64,000 nt of DNA from Girardinichthys multiradiatus. Lineage: Eukaryota; Chordata; Actinopteri; Cyprinodontiformes; Goodeidae. The position numbers and the translations under genes were made by a program. The stretch is taken from the NCBI RefSeq assembly GCF_021462225.1, contig NC_061794.1:19547784-19611783 (forward strand). The letters are read 5' to 3'. Shown piece by piece: positions 36,153 through 47,500 of this stretch. Numbering within the stretch: the first letter of the stretch is position 1; every line of letters begins with the position of its first letter. Under the pieces are notes generated by a model. It had not been told where the DNA came from, did not search any database, and worked only from the letters and a program-made list of their open reading frames with translations.

Positions 36153-37553
36153 TATATAAATAATATTCACAAATAATGCTTTCATGGTATAAACGTTTTA
36201 GTGATATGGACATGGCATTTTTCCTCCTGCATACAGTAGTGTGATCTTGACCTCTATGGATGTAAGTTTTACAGCAGTGAGCTGAATTAAATTCCACAAG
36301 CCACCAAACCACCAAGTCATCTGTAGATCGCGTAGCAAGAACTGAAAAACTCTCAGATGCTTATGTCGGTAGGCAAGTAGGAGGTGAAGAGTGGGAGGTG
36401 CAGGAAAAAGAAGCCAAAATAAGTTTGTTTAAAAATTATAGATGTGTTATACAGTGCACATTTAGAGCATAATTATTAAACATTTAAATGATCGTGCAGT
36501 TGCTCATGTTAAATTATCTATATTATATGTTTCTATCAATTGATACAGAGATGGTCCAGATTATACCAATGGAGCAATACATTGGTATGATCCGGGCAAA
36601 AAAGAAATATTAAAATATTAGGTATGAGTGTTGCACTTAACAGTCAATAAGTCTCTTAGGCCTTTTCCACTTGCCATGGAGTACAGTAAAGTCTTCGGCA
36701 TGAACAAAATTGTCATGAAACCATAAAAAAGACGAACACTAAATGATTTGGGTCACATATATAAAGCTGTCCTCTTGAATTTGAACAATGAGCACCTTGG
36801 CTCCTTTAATGTGTATCTCTGTCTACCTTCAGCACAAATAATGATCCAAAGCTTCTTTAAGGTTTAGCTCTAGCCTTGCAGCATCTTCCACATGCCTATG
36901 TGACAACCATTAGGTTTTTTAAACATCACTAAATCATCCAGCGCCAGCAGCAGGGAGGTGGAAATCATTCAGCCCTCTTTCAGAGCTTTATTGATTCGTA
37001 AATGAGGAAAAAGGGAACAGACCAGATTGTTCATGGCCTGCTTTGCACTTGTTTGGGACAGCCGGCAGCGATCAATATTTATGCAAGAGCTGCGGTTTTG
37101 CTAACCTGTAAATATATTTAAATATTTATTTCAATAGTTATGTAAACAATATCACTAAAAATGACTTTCTCTCTTCAGTACAAATGACATCTGTGTTATT
37201 TATGTGTATATTATTGTAAATATATTGTAAATAAAGCCAAAGGAAAATTATTTTTCTTACCCCTTTATGTTAAATGATAAATGAAAAATGGAAAAGTATG
37301 TAACTTGAGCCGTTTTTTAAGGGGAAATATGAGAGTGTCTGGGTCAGTGCAGGTCTATAGCTAACAAGCTCCTAAGAGACATATTCAATTGGGCTTGGCA
37401 CCAGTGTGATCACATTGCTCAATGTGACATAAGACAACAAATCGGAAAACTCAGCGGCTGCTAAATCTTTCCTTCTATAGGAGGCTGAATGAACTACAAG
37501 CATGAAACCCTACACCCTCAACCATATACAGTCTCTATATAACTATGCATATA
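36153..37553. other. Unique stretch
   Basis: No gene was recognised. A small inverted repeat, ATACCAATG (36563-36571) and CATTGGTAT (36580-36588), is the only structure noted. Confidence 0.55.
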
Positions 37554-38791
37554 CAGGGGTTGGACAATGAAACTGAAACACCTTTTAGTGTGGGAGGTTT
37601 CATGGTGGACCAGCCTGGTAGCCAGTCTTTATTGATTGCACATTGCACCAGTAAGAGCAGAGTGTGAAGGTTCAATTAGCAGGGTAAGAGCACAGTTTTG
37701 CTCAAAATATTGAAATGCACACAACATTATGGGTGACATACCAGAGTTCAAACAGGACAAATTGTTGGTGCACGTCTTGCTGGCGCATCTGTGACCAAGA
37801 CAGCAAGTCTTTGTGATGTATCAAGAGTCACGGTATCCAGGGTAATGTCAGCATACCACCAAGAAGGACGAACCACATCCAACAGGATTAAGTGTGGACG
37901 TAAGAGGAAGCTGTCTGAAAGGGATGTTCGGGTGCTAACCCGGATTGTATCCAAAAAACATAAAACCACAGCTGCCCAAATCATGACAGAATTAAATGTG
38001 CACCTCAACTCTCCTGTTTCCACCAGAACTGTCTGTTTGGAGCTCCACAGGGTCAATATACACGGCCGGGCTGCTATAGCCAAACCTTTGATCGCTCATG
38101 CCAATGCCAAACGTCGGTTTCAATGGTGCAAGGAGCGCAAATCTTGAAACATGTATTGTTCTCTGATGAGTCCACCTTTACTGTTTTCCCCACATCCGGG
38201 AGAGTTATGGTGTGGAGAAGCCCCAAAGAAGCGTACCACCCAGACTGTTGCATGCCCAGAGTGAAGCATGGGAGTGGATCAGTGATAGTTTGGGCTACCA
38301 TATCATGGCATTCCCTTGGCCCAATACTTGTGCTAGATGGGCGCGTCACTGCCAAGGACTACCAAACCATTCTTGAGGACCATGTGCATCCAATGGTTCA
38401 AACATTGTATCCTGAAGGCGGTGCTGTGTATCAGGATGACAATGCACCAATACACACAGCAAGACTGGTGAAAGACTGGTTTGATGAACATGAAAGTGAA
38501 GTTGAACATCTCCCATGGCCCAGTCACCAGATCTAAATATTATTGAGCCACCTTGGGGTGTTTTGGAGGAGTGAGTCAGGAAACGTTTTCCTCCACCAAT
38601 ATCACGTAGTGACCTGGCCACTATCCTGCAAGAAGAATGGCTTAAAATCCCTCTGACCACTGTGCAGGACTTGTATATGTCATTCCCAAGAAGAATTGAC
38701 GCTGTATTGGCCACAAAAGGAGGCCCTACACCATACTAATAAATTATTGTGGTCTAAAACCAGGTGTTTCAGTTTCATTGTCCAACCCCTG
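37554..38791 (+). mobile_element. Full-length Tc1 element, second copy of the CAGGGGTTGG family
   Basis: It starts CAGGGGTTGGACAATGAAAC at 37554 and ends with the reverse complement at 38791, with TA at 37552-37553 and 38792-38793. The length is 1238 bp. It is closely similar to the nested copy at 29008-30275 but inverted relative to it. Another Tc1 element begins 28 bp further on. Confidence 0.93.
37729..38739 (+). pseudogene. Tc1 transposase pseudogene, second copy
   Basis: Compared with the nested copy, this gene has a 1-bp loss in the A run after ATGGGTGACATACCAGAG (near 37753). It has a 16-bp deletion between AAATCTTG and AAACATG (near 38145), removing the residues just before VLFSDESTF. 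A 4-bp loss near 38519 shifts the frame before SPDLNIIEPP, and a CGA-to-TGA type stop lies in the following segment (TTGGAGGAGTGAGTCAGG). The catalytic motifs FSDESTF and YQDDNAPIH and the Glu region are still visible, and the 3' end of the gene survives to TAA at 38737-38739. The 1011-bp span plus 21 lost bases equals the 1032-bp length inferred for the family. It is not functional. Confidence 0.92.
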
Positions 38792-38819
38792 TAGCTTTGC
38801 ACTGATATTGTCATAGATA

Positions 38820-40039
38820 CACTCACTGGCCACTTTATTAGGTTCACCTGTCCAACTGCTCATTAATGCAAATTTCTAATCAGCCAATCACGTGGGAGCA
38901 ACTAAATGCATTTAGGCATGTAGACATTGTCAAGAAGATCTACAGCAGTTCAAACTGAGCATCAGAATGGGGAAGAAAGGTGATTTAAGTGACTTTAAAT
39001 GTGGCATGGTTGTTGGTGCCAGACGGGCTGGTCTGAGTATTTCAGAAACTGCTGATCTACTGGGATTTTCACGCACTACCATCTCTAGGGTTTACAGAGA
39101 ATGGTCTGAAAAAGAGAAAATATCCAGTGATTGGCAGTTCTGTGGGCGCAAATGCCTTGTTGATGCCAGAGGTCAGAGGAGAACGGCCAGACTGGTTCAA
39201 GCTGATAGAAAAGCAACAGTAACTCAAATAACCACTCATTACAACCGAGGCATGCAGAAGAGCATCTCTGAATGCACAACACATCAAACCTTGGGGTGGA
39301 TGGGCTACAGTAGCAGAAGACCACACCGGGTGCCTTTCCTGTCAGCTAAGAACAGGAAATTGAGGCTACAATTTGCACAGGCTCACCAAACTTGGACAAT
39401 AAATGACGGGAAAAACGTTGCCTGGTCTGATGAGTCTCGATTTCTGCTGCGACATTCAGATGGTAGGGTCAGAATTTGGCATCAACAACATGAAAGCATG
39501 GATCCATCCTGCCTTGTATCACTGGTTCAGGCTGTTGGTGGTGGTGTAATGGTATGGGGGATATTTTCTTGGCACACTTTGGGCCCCTTAGTAACAATTG
39601 AGCATGGTGTCAATGCAACAGCCTACCTGAGTATTGTTGCTGACCATGTCCATCCCTTTATGACCACAGTGTACCCATCTTCTGATGGTTACTTCCAGCA
39701 GGATAACGCACCATGTCATAAAGCACGAATCATCTCAGACTGGTTTCTTGAACATCACAAAGAGTTCACTGGACTCAAATGGCCTCCACAGTCACCAGAT
39801 CTCAATCCAATAGAACACCTTTGGGATGTCGTGGAACGGAAGATTCGCATTATGGATGTGCAGCCGACAAATATGCAGCATCTGTGTGCTGCTATCATGT
39901 CAATATGGACCAAACTCTCTGAGGAATGTTTCCAGTACCTTGTTGAATCTATGCCACGAAGAATTAAGGCAGTTCTGAAGGCAAAAAGGAGTCCAACCCG
40001 GTAATAGCAAGGTGCACCTAATAAAGTGGCCGGTGAGTG
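38820..40039 (+). mobile_element. Full-length Tc1 element with intact gene
   Basis: The ends are CACTCACTGGCCACTTTATT at 38820 and the reverse complement of CACTCACCGGCCACTTTATT at 40039. The first 29 bp of the two ends differ at two positions. TA dinucleotides flank it at 38818-38819 and 40040-40041. At 1220 bp it carries one uninterrupted transposase gene. It is the only element in the window with both ends and an open full-length frame. Confidence 0.95.
38967..40004 (+). CDS. Tc1-family DDE transposase, 345 residues
   Basis: This would be a nuclear cut-and-paste transposase that binds the terminal repeats and inserts the element at TA sites. The ATG at 38967 starts MGKKGDLSDF, the usual N-terminus for this type, and 345 residues is full length for Tc1. 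Residues about 9-47 form a helix-turn-helix (ISETADLLGFSRTTISRV), and about 60-115 a second DNA-binding region after a basic GRK. The catalytic triad is visible as Asp155 (AWSDESRF), Asp246 (FQQDNAPCH) and Glu283 (SPDLNPIEHLW). There are 36 residues between the second Asp and the Glu, against 34 in classic Tc1. Unusual residues such as SDWQFCG, ECTTHQTLGWM and INDGKN sit where I recall Arg-rich or aromatic residues in the fish consensus. They look like CpG-type decay, so activity is doubtful despite the open frame. Confidence 0.95.
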   Translation: MGKKGDLSDFKCGMVVGARRAGLSISETADLLGFSRTTISRVYREWSEKEKISSDWQFCGRKCLVDARGQRRTARLVQADRKATVTQITTHYNRGMQKSISECTTHQTLGWMGYSSRRPHRVPFLSAKNRKLRLQFAQAHQTWTINDGKNVAWSDESRFLLRHSDGRVRIWHQQHESMDPSCLVSLVQAVGGGVMVWGIFSWHTLGPLVTIEHGVNATAYLSIVADHVHPFMTTVYPSSDGYFQQDNAPCHKARIISDWFLEHHKEFTGLKWPPQSPDLNPIEHLWDVVERKIRIMDVQPTNMQHLCAAIMSIWTKLSEECFQYLVESMPRRIKAVLKAKRSPTR

Positions 40040-40041
40040 TA

Positions 40042-40869
40042 TGTCATCCAGTGGGTAAATATATGCAAAACATGCAGAAACAAAGGATTTCCCACTAAAA
40101 GCTGATGGTAGTTGTGATGTTTAGGTCATTTCTTGAATGCACTGCAATTAGAGAAGTATACTTAGGGATTAAAAAGGCCATCTCTGTACACATCTCTGAC
40201 CTTTGCTACAAAACAAAATCTCTGGATGGAGATATAATCACTGTTTCTCCTCTACAAGCCAGATGTCTTTTCTAAAACACTAAAGTCAAGCAAATAGTAA
40301 GACATGAGGCAAATAGTTGGTTTGATGAATTAAACATCATTTTATTTATTTTTTCTAAACTAAGGTTAATTATATGCACTTATATAAATATAAATATAAA
40401 TCTCACAAGGTTCCATTCCTGGCCAACTTTTTCATTGTACCTGCTGCATAACATCACATTTTCTTTCTGATTGCTGATCACTAAACATATATTACAGCAT
40501 ATTTCTTGGCTTTCCCTTCATGGATGCCGGTTCATTTGCAAATTCATTTTAGGATTCTTTGATTTGTTTCAAACTCTATAGTTTTGTCATCTGTCAACGG
40601 TTACACCCATATGTTGCTACATTCGAACCGCAGACCAGATGCTTTTAAAAACTCTAAAGTGACAGAGCTTTTACTGCAGCAGCACCAAAGTTAAGGAATA
40701 CTTTGTCACTGTACATTCAGCTGGCACCTTAGCTCAATGTCTTTAAATAAATAACATACTTTTCTCTTTCAAGCCAAATTGAGTTGTTGACTTTGACCTC
40801 ATTTACTAGCCTTTTTGTCCTGCTTGTTTATTTATTTAAATTTTATAGATCTTGTGTCTGTTATGTTTG
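40042..40869. other. Unique stretch
   Basis: Nothing was recognised here. Confidence 0.55.
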
Positions 40870-40932
40870 ATTTTTATGTTTAGCACTTTGGTCAGCCTAA
40901 CTGTTGTTTTAAACATGCTCTACAAATGCTGT
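40870..40932 (+). repeat. LINE-type 3' tail
   Basis: TTTAGCACTTTGGTCAGCCT, then AACTGTTGTTTTAAACATGC and TCTACAAATG, resembles the 3' end phrase shared by fish LINEs (agcactttggtcaac...ttttaaa...tataaat). It runs directly into the pentamer microsatellite. The body of the element is not recognisable upstream. Confidence 0.5.
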
Positions 40933-41050
40933 GGTATGGTATGGTATGGTATGGCATGGCATGGCATGGCATGGCATGGCATGGCATGGCATGGCATGGC
41001 ATGGCATGGTATGGTATGGTTTGGTATGGCATGGCATTGTACTGTATGGT
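40933..41050. repeat. Pentamer microsatellite (TATGG/CATGG)n
   Basis: A period-5 array of about 23 units: TATGG units, then a run of CATGG units, then mixed TATGG, TTTGG and CATTG variants. The 66-codon MAWHG-type frame and its antisense counterparts are products of the array and not genes. Confidence 0.95.
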
Positions 41051-43335
41051 AAATATGACAAACTTTAAGGGAATAAACCTGTGCTGAAATGCACTGCACA
41101 AGAGGAGCAGCATTCAAACAGGGTTAGCAAATATCATTGCAGGAGTCTGTAAACCTGACTGTCGACATATTGACTTTTTTAGGTGTGAGGTTAGGTTATT
41201 TTCACATCTGATAGTGAAAATAAGGACTTTGCTCTGAAACTGACTATGTAAGCTCTTAAGTTTTTTAAAGTAAAATCCCTCCATACATGAGCCCATGTGC
41301 ATCTACAGGTGTGTAAGTATGACAGCTGACATGGCTTATCAGATATAGTAATTATTTTTTCTTACCATTCTGAAGGCAAAATAAGTAAGGACTAGCATTG
41401 CAAAATCAACTATAAAAAATGGATTGAATGAATGCCAATACAATATTCAACTCTAACTATATATTGAATTTTTTAGGTAATAGTAGATTGTATATAGATT
41501 GAAAATAGGCTGCAGTGTTTTTATTAATCTTTGAAGGGAAATTAAACTCCCTGCTGACCAATGTCAGTAATCACAGCTTAGTTTCTGTAGTAGACTCATG
41601 TCTCAAAGGTTCTTACTACCAGTAAAAAGCCATTAATGGGATAGCTTTCAATTGCAAGTGACAAACATGAAAATCAAGCTAGTGATGACAAATCTGGACT
41701 ATTACATGAAAGACAGGATTGCATTGTATACTAGGTAACCACAGAAAATGACATATACACGACCACAAAGCCAAAACCTCTTCATGAATGAAAACTACTT
41801 TTCAATTTCATTCTAAAGATGACTTTTGATATAACGCTTCTTTGATTTCTGGTTTATGACAGAAAGCTATAAAATACTCTTCATTACAGTTACTTGCAGC
41901 CTGCTTTTTTCCTCCATTCTCCATACCCTAAGATTACCCTTCACACATTTACAGCCTATGTACCGCAGCAGAAGACTAGCGGTAAACATGGTGATGTAAG
42001 CTGTCACTGCAAGGAGTTTCTACGCAAAGAAGTGGAAGGAGTTGTTAAGAGCAGCGCCTACTCTGTGTTAACATGTCTCCCTGCCTGTCTCCAACAACAC
42101 ACATAATTTTGTGTAAACAGCAACAGTAGATAGATAGGCAGCAGTATGGCTTCTTTAAGCCCTGACACTGGTATCTTCCTGACCTCATCAGGTGACTTGC
42201 TTTCTTTTTCTTGTCCTCTTGCTGTTCTACAATTGACAGGCTGTTACTTTGCCACACTTATGACTGTCTTTCACTTCTACTGAAGACACAGAAGCTCAGA
42301 GGTACTTCAACACAGAAAAACTTCATTACTTTTAGAATGAGATCTTTAGACGAAATATTCCTACCTTCATATATCAGGATTTTCTCTCTGAAAAAAAAAC
42401 CCATCAAAGCCTGAAGGCAACATCCTACTTTAATGAATGAGGTTTATTGTTCTGAACGGATTTGAAAAAAACACAAAAACATTTGTTTTCTTCAAGAATG
42501 AACAATCAAGTTTAGTTTGGCACATGATTATAGGACACATTAACTAAGGTATTAAATATGGCTTCCCATATTTATTCTAAGGACATCACATCTCAGAAAA
42601 TCACATCATCTACAGTAATAATTAAGTCACAATTGTAGTGTCTTAAGTGACTATATGATAATATATTTATAACACAGATGTCATCCATTAGAGATGATAT
42701 CAAGAATACAAAAGTAAGAGGTCAAATTAAGTACTACTTCTTTATTTATTTTTTTCCAGTGGCACTAGAGCTACTTGTGGGAGAAAAAACAAACATTAGA
42801 TACAAGAGGCTTATTCAACAGTTTTATGCCTGTTATTTTGGCATTTTTTTCCCAGTGCATCAAATTTTACATTTTGTATAGGGAGATCAAAATCTGGACA
42901 CTTATTTTTTCAATTAAAATGTATTTAATTCTAAATGAAACAACAGTATAGTAAGCTGACAGGGGCACACATATGGAGCATTCAGTCACTTGTTTTGATC
43001 ACAATCCACCCACAGCAGGGTCTCTACATAGGTCATAGGCCACTAAGTTTAAAACAAACTCATGATAATATCAATTGCGCTATAGTGTCACAAACGCAGA
43101 CTCCGTGGAGTGTTGTATTTGTTTAAATTAGAGCATTTCTTAGGTTGAGTAACAATTGCTTGAGTTGTCTGTGGCTTACTTGGAAAACTTGTAAGCTGAT
43201 GTGGTCTGCAGCCTGAATTTGGTCAGTGGGACATGAACAATAAAGGTTGTAGCAAAAGCACACCATCCTCTTGGTGCTTTCGATCAGTGCAGGTCTGCTT
43301 TCTACAACCATGACACCTGCGTCCTAGTTGGTAGC
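41051..43335. other. Unique stretch
   Basis: No gene or repeat family was recognised. Open frames are at most 70 codons. Confidence 0.55.
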
Positions 43336-43933
43336 TGTCAGGATTTGGAGTTCTGCTGCCTGCTGCTTACACCTTTTCGACACTAGGTGCCGCCAGTAGG
43401 AGTGTACCTGAGGCGACAGGTGTTGTGCATCTACTCATCAACTGGGAAGCATATAGAGGAAGGTTGTCAAGACCTCGGCGCCTGAGTGTTTTTGCCTCTG
43501 TGGTAATTTCTGGCCAGCTCTGAAATCTTTGCATGATTTTTACCATGGATATCTTTTGAAGGATCTGTTGTTGCGAACTCTAACTTGCTTTGTTACCTGT
43601 TCCAGGTGTGAATCCTACCTGATCTGTTCCAGTCCTCCGTAGTGGCTAAGGCTACTTCCTGATCTAGTCTGTGCATAGCAAGCTGAACTCCTTTCCTAAC
43701 ATTTATTCTCTCCCTGGCGGGTTATTCCAGAATCTCCAGTAAGATACGTTTATGTTGGTTCATGTTTCTGAGGTTTAGCTATTTATCTTTTATCTTTGTG
43801 TTTTCACAGTAAGGAAGATTAGACTCGTTGCTCCTGTTGTTCCTGATCAATCTTTCAATAAAAACGTATTCCTTTTACAAAGTTCTCTGAGAGTCTCTGC
43901 ATGTAGGTTAAGTTGGCTGTAAAAATCATGACA
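43336..43933 (+). mobile_element. Solo LTR with 5-bp target duplication
   Basis: The 598-bp segment starts TGTCAGGATTTGG and ends AAAAATCATGACA, with the terminal inverted TGTCA...TGACA. It is flanked by GTAGC at 43331-43335 and again at 43934-43938, an exact 5-bp target duplication. A polyadenylation signal AATAAA lies at 43857-43862, and the region before it is T-rich. No gag or pol frames lie on either side, so this is a solo LTR left by recombination between two LTRs, most likely of a Gypsy-type retrotransposon. The superfamily is inferred and not proven. Confidence 0.85.
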
Positions 43934-43938
43934 GTAGC

Positions 43939-46900
43939 CCTAACTATGTCAGCTGAATAAGCCCAGTGTTACTATGCTTACCTGCATCAAGGACCAGTGG
44001 AAAGCTTTGTCCTTCCTACAAGCCATCTCTTCACATTTCTGTCTTCCATGTACTTATACTCATAGCTCTATTTTTTCCACATGCTCACCACTCACAAATG
44101 CCATTTATTCCCCTCTCCGGGTGCATTTCTCCAGTGACTGGCTGTGTATTGTAGAGCTTAGCACCTCCACACACCAGTACGGGAAAGGAAGCTGCCAATA
44201 GTAAAAACAGCTGCAAGTCCCTTTGTAAACAAGCTTAAGATGTGACCTGACATGATGAATCCTGCTGCAGTTTGTTTGAAAGCCCCTGTAGCACATCTTT
44301 CTGAGAACTCCTCTCCTCTTAGGTTTGTCACACCCTCAGTCACAGAGTTACTTTGCAACTACCCTCTTTTAGATTTTTAATTTTCCCTCACCATGTCTCT
44401 GGCTTTCTCTGCTCTTTTCAAAAGTGAGGTCCCCCTCCATGAATCACTCTCTGTCCTTCACTTTGAGTATACTTGCACAACAAGTCAGCAGTTTTTGACA
44501 ACTGAGGTTTTCATCTCGATTTTTTTCTTATATCCCTATCACACTATTCCATATCGGTCTTGTGTTTCTACAGAGAATGTAGATACGCTGTTTTAAGTTC
44601 AGCAATGTCTTTCTTTCCAACTTAGAAAATTGCATAAACAATTTGATCTCCAGATAAGCAAGGTTGCCACAGATTTTTAAAATTATGTTGCATGAGCATC
44701 CCTAATAGTCCAGCAATGACTGCATATGCTCTGTCTGTACAGATAAAAAGAAATTACTCGCCTCAGCCTACTGAATGCTTGGAGTGGCTAAAACCTACTG
44801 CAGTTGGATGTAATTCAGCAAATAATTATTTACCAACTTAGGGCACTCATACATAGAGCCCTAGATGCTTAGAGAAATATAGAAAAGTTAAAAAAACAAA
44901 AAACCGAGATGGTGACATTACAACAGAAGTGATTAACTATACTTTTGACACCCTCCATCCTACTCCACATGCACTGTACAAAACAGGAGTTTATCATAAA
45001 TAACACATACTTTATATGTGTGACAGGCCTTAAAAATGTGTTTAATTGTAGCCACGTAAATCCACATAAAATTAGTCTTCACTGTCTTTTGGCTCTAGAT
45101 CTGTCACAGCATAAAGAAATTGAATTTAATCATATCATATTGATATATTTTCATGGTTTCATGGAACCAACATTGGAAAAAAAAAGTTCAAACTGTGAAT
45201 GTAACAATCCCAGCCATACTATCAAGTTTATGACTATGACAATAAATTACTATTTTTAATCAAAACAGTTATTTACTTGGTAATGAACAAAAAGCTAATG
45301 GCACATCCCTAGTGACAGCAGCTTTACAGTTTACCTTATCCAAAAACAAAGTTTTTGTTTTCTTTAGCCTGTCCTTCCTAATCCTAGCCCTCTAGCCCAG
45401 AAAGAAAATGTGAATATTTTTAACATTTTCTCATTATCTTACTATACCGTATTATGCGATTTTAAGATGCATTTGAATTGAAGGCTGTTTTAAGAAAAAG
45501 TACTGGATCAAACAGAGCTACCGAACAAAACGATACTCCAGCTGCTCACTGTGCTTGCTAAATCTTTAGCTCAGGGGGAACCATTCCTAAATATAGCTCC
45601 TACCTTAAATCTGTGGATTATTGAAGGGCTTTGATGCTAGTTCAAAAAGTAACTCAATGCAGACAGTTAATCTTTTTTTTAAGTTCCTTGTGGTTTTTAA
45701 AAATAAATATAAATTAATACCTCTTGATGGGAGCTTTTGTGCTACACAGAAAGGTTTATCGTGTGGATAATCTTTAATAGTGACATCATTCAGAGATCTT
45801 TGTGCTGTTTAGAAAGTTATGAAGCTTAATAAAATATAAAGGATTTGTTTGTCATTTAAAATGCTAAAACATCAAGATGTTGTGGTTGTTTAACATTTTT
45901 GATGTTAACCATTTTGTTAACATCTGTTTCACAATCTTTTTTTAGTGTATCCACTTCACAAAAAGATAATGCTGTGATCTGGCTGGTGAGTATTTAGGTC
46001 AGGCAGGTGACTACATGAAAAAGAGAGTGTTTGTCTATTATATTCCCCTAAAACCACACAAAGCAGCAATTACCTGAAATTAAATAAAGACTGCCAAAGG
46101 AAAAATCTCAGAAGGCTGCTGCTATAGCGACATATCCTGAAGCTGTCAGAGTGCATCATAACACTTAAATCAGTGATCTACAATGACACAATCCAGAGAA
46201 TGCTAATGATTCCCCTATCGACTATAAATAACATGAGCGTCTGTCAGTGGAGGTGATGTAAGTGCCCTCAAACTGATTTTCAAGCGAACAGAGCAGAAGG
46301 ATTTTCAGACAACCTAGCTTATCCAGCTGCAAAGCTCCATTATAAAATTTATTTGAGAAATACAAAACAGATTATTTCTCTTGAGAAGATTTAAAGACTT
46401 TAAACTGAATAATGACAAAACATGTCCTTAATCAGTAGTGATGCACATCAATGCCTTCTCTCTTCTCAGCATGGGATGGAAAGAATCTTGTGGGTCTGAT
46501 TAGCAATTTCAGCACTTTTCTAAGCATAAAGTCGATAAACATGGGACATGTTTGGGCCTTTCACCTTTGGGTTTCAGGTTTCAGCATCACAGGTAGGGAT
46601 GCTTTATTGTTTCAGGGAACACAACGTTTTGTCTTTTTTTAAATGTATCTTCAAGCTGTGGCAATAACTGTGTTTGTAAAGCTTTTGATTGTTTTATATA
46701 AAACTGCATGACTGCCAAAAGTAAAAAAAATGTTAATGGAATTTGTTTTTTTACATTTGTTTTCTTCTTCTTTTGCAGCATCAGAGAGACACATTACTCA
46801 CAAGTCATATCTATCTGTCATAAGAGGAGTTTTCAACTATAGAGGCCATATAAGGCTGTAATTTCGTTAATGCACTTGGTGAGAAATATTAAACTCTTTC

Positions 46901-47179
46901 GATGCAAACCCATCATTTATGGTTCTGAGCAGAAGTTTTGATCCACTTGTGGGAACCAGTTAAACACACAGGAACAAAATAATACTTAACATACAGGCTT
47001 AGATAGAATCATACATCTTTCTAATGTAACTGTCTAATAGCAAATTGCACCATGACTAGCTACTAGCTACAAGTCATCAACAAGATTTTGACAGAAATGT
47101 TCCATAAATGTTCCTGTTGAAATAATTTGGGTTTCAATCATCTAACCCAATTTCTCAAAGGAAATTGCCTGGGATATTC
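43939..47179. other. Unique stretch
   Basis: No gene or repeat was recognised. The largest frame (44945-45259, plus, 104 codons) has no motif. Confidence 0.55.
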
Positions 47180-47500
47180 AAGAAGAACCCATGAACATCC
47201 AGGTGAAAAACCTATCATAAACAGGAAGCTGCTAGACCAGATTCACTTCCCACAATGGGGTTAATTTTACATGGCCTTGACTGAGAGAATATCGGGCAAA
47301 AAAGAAGCAAAATGTTATCAGGAGAAAGGTTTTATGGTCAGACAAGACAAAAATCTTGCCACAATGTGCAAATGTATGTTTGGAGGGGTCAAATACACTG
47401 TATGAGCTGTCAACCATGGCTGTGGTATAAAGATGCTCTGGGCTATCTCTGCAAGTGGTACTGCTACATTGCATAAAGTGTATGGAATAGTTAAGACAGA
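47180..47500 (+). mobile_element. Tc1-like transposase fragment
   Basis: AAAAACCTATCATAAACAGG, then AAGCTGCTAG, then CATGGCCTTGACTGAGAGAA, GGTTTTATGGTCAGACAAGA, CAAATGTATGTTTGGAGGGG and CAAGTGGTACTGCTACATTG follow in order the middle of a fish Tc1 transposase (second helix-turn-helix, first Asp region, VWR motif, ASGTG region). Frames are broken and several blocks are missing. Confidence 0.65.

Noticed and set aside
40852..41117. Frames encoding MAWHG- or HAMPC-type repeats
   Set aside because: These are translations of the pentamer array on both strands.
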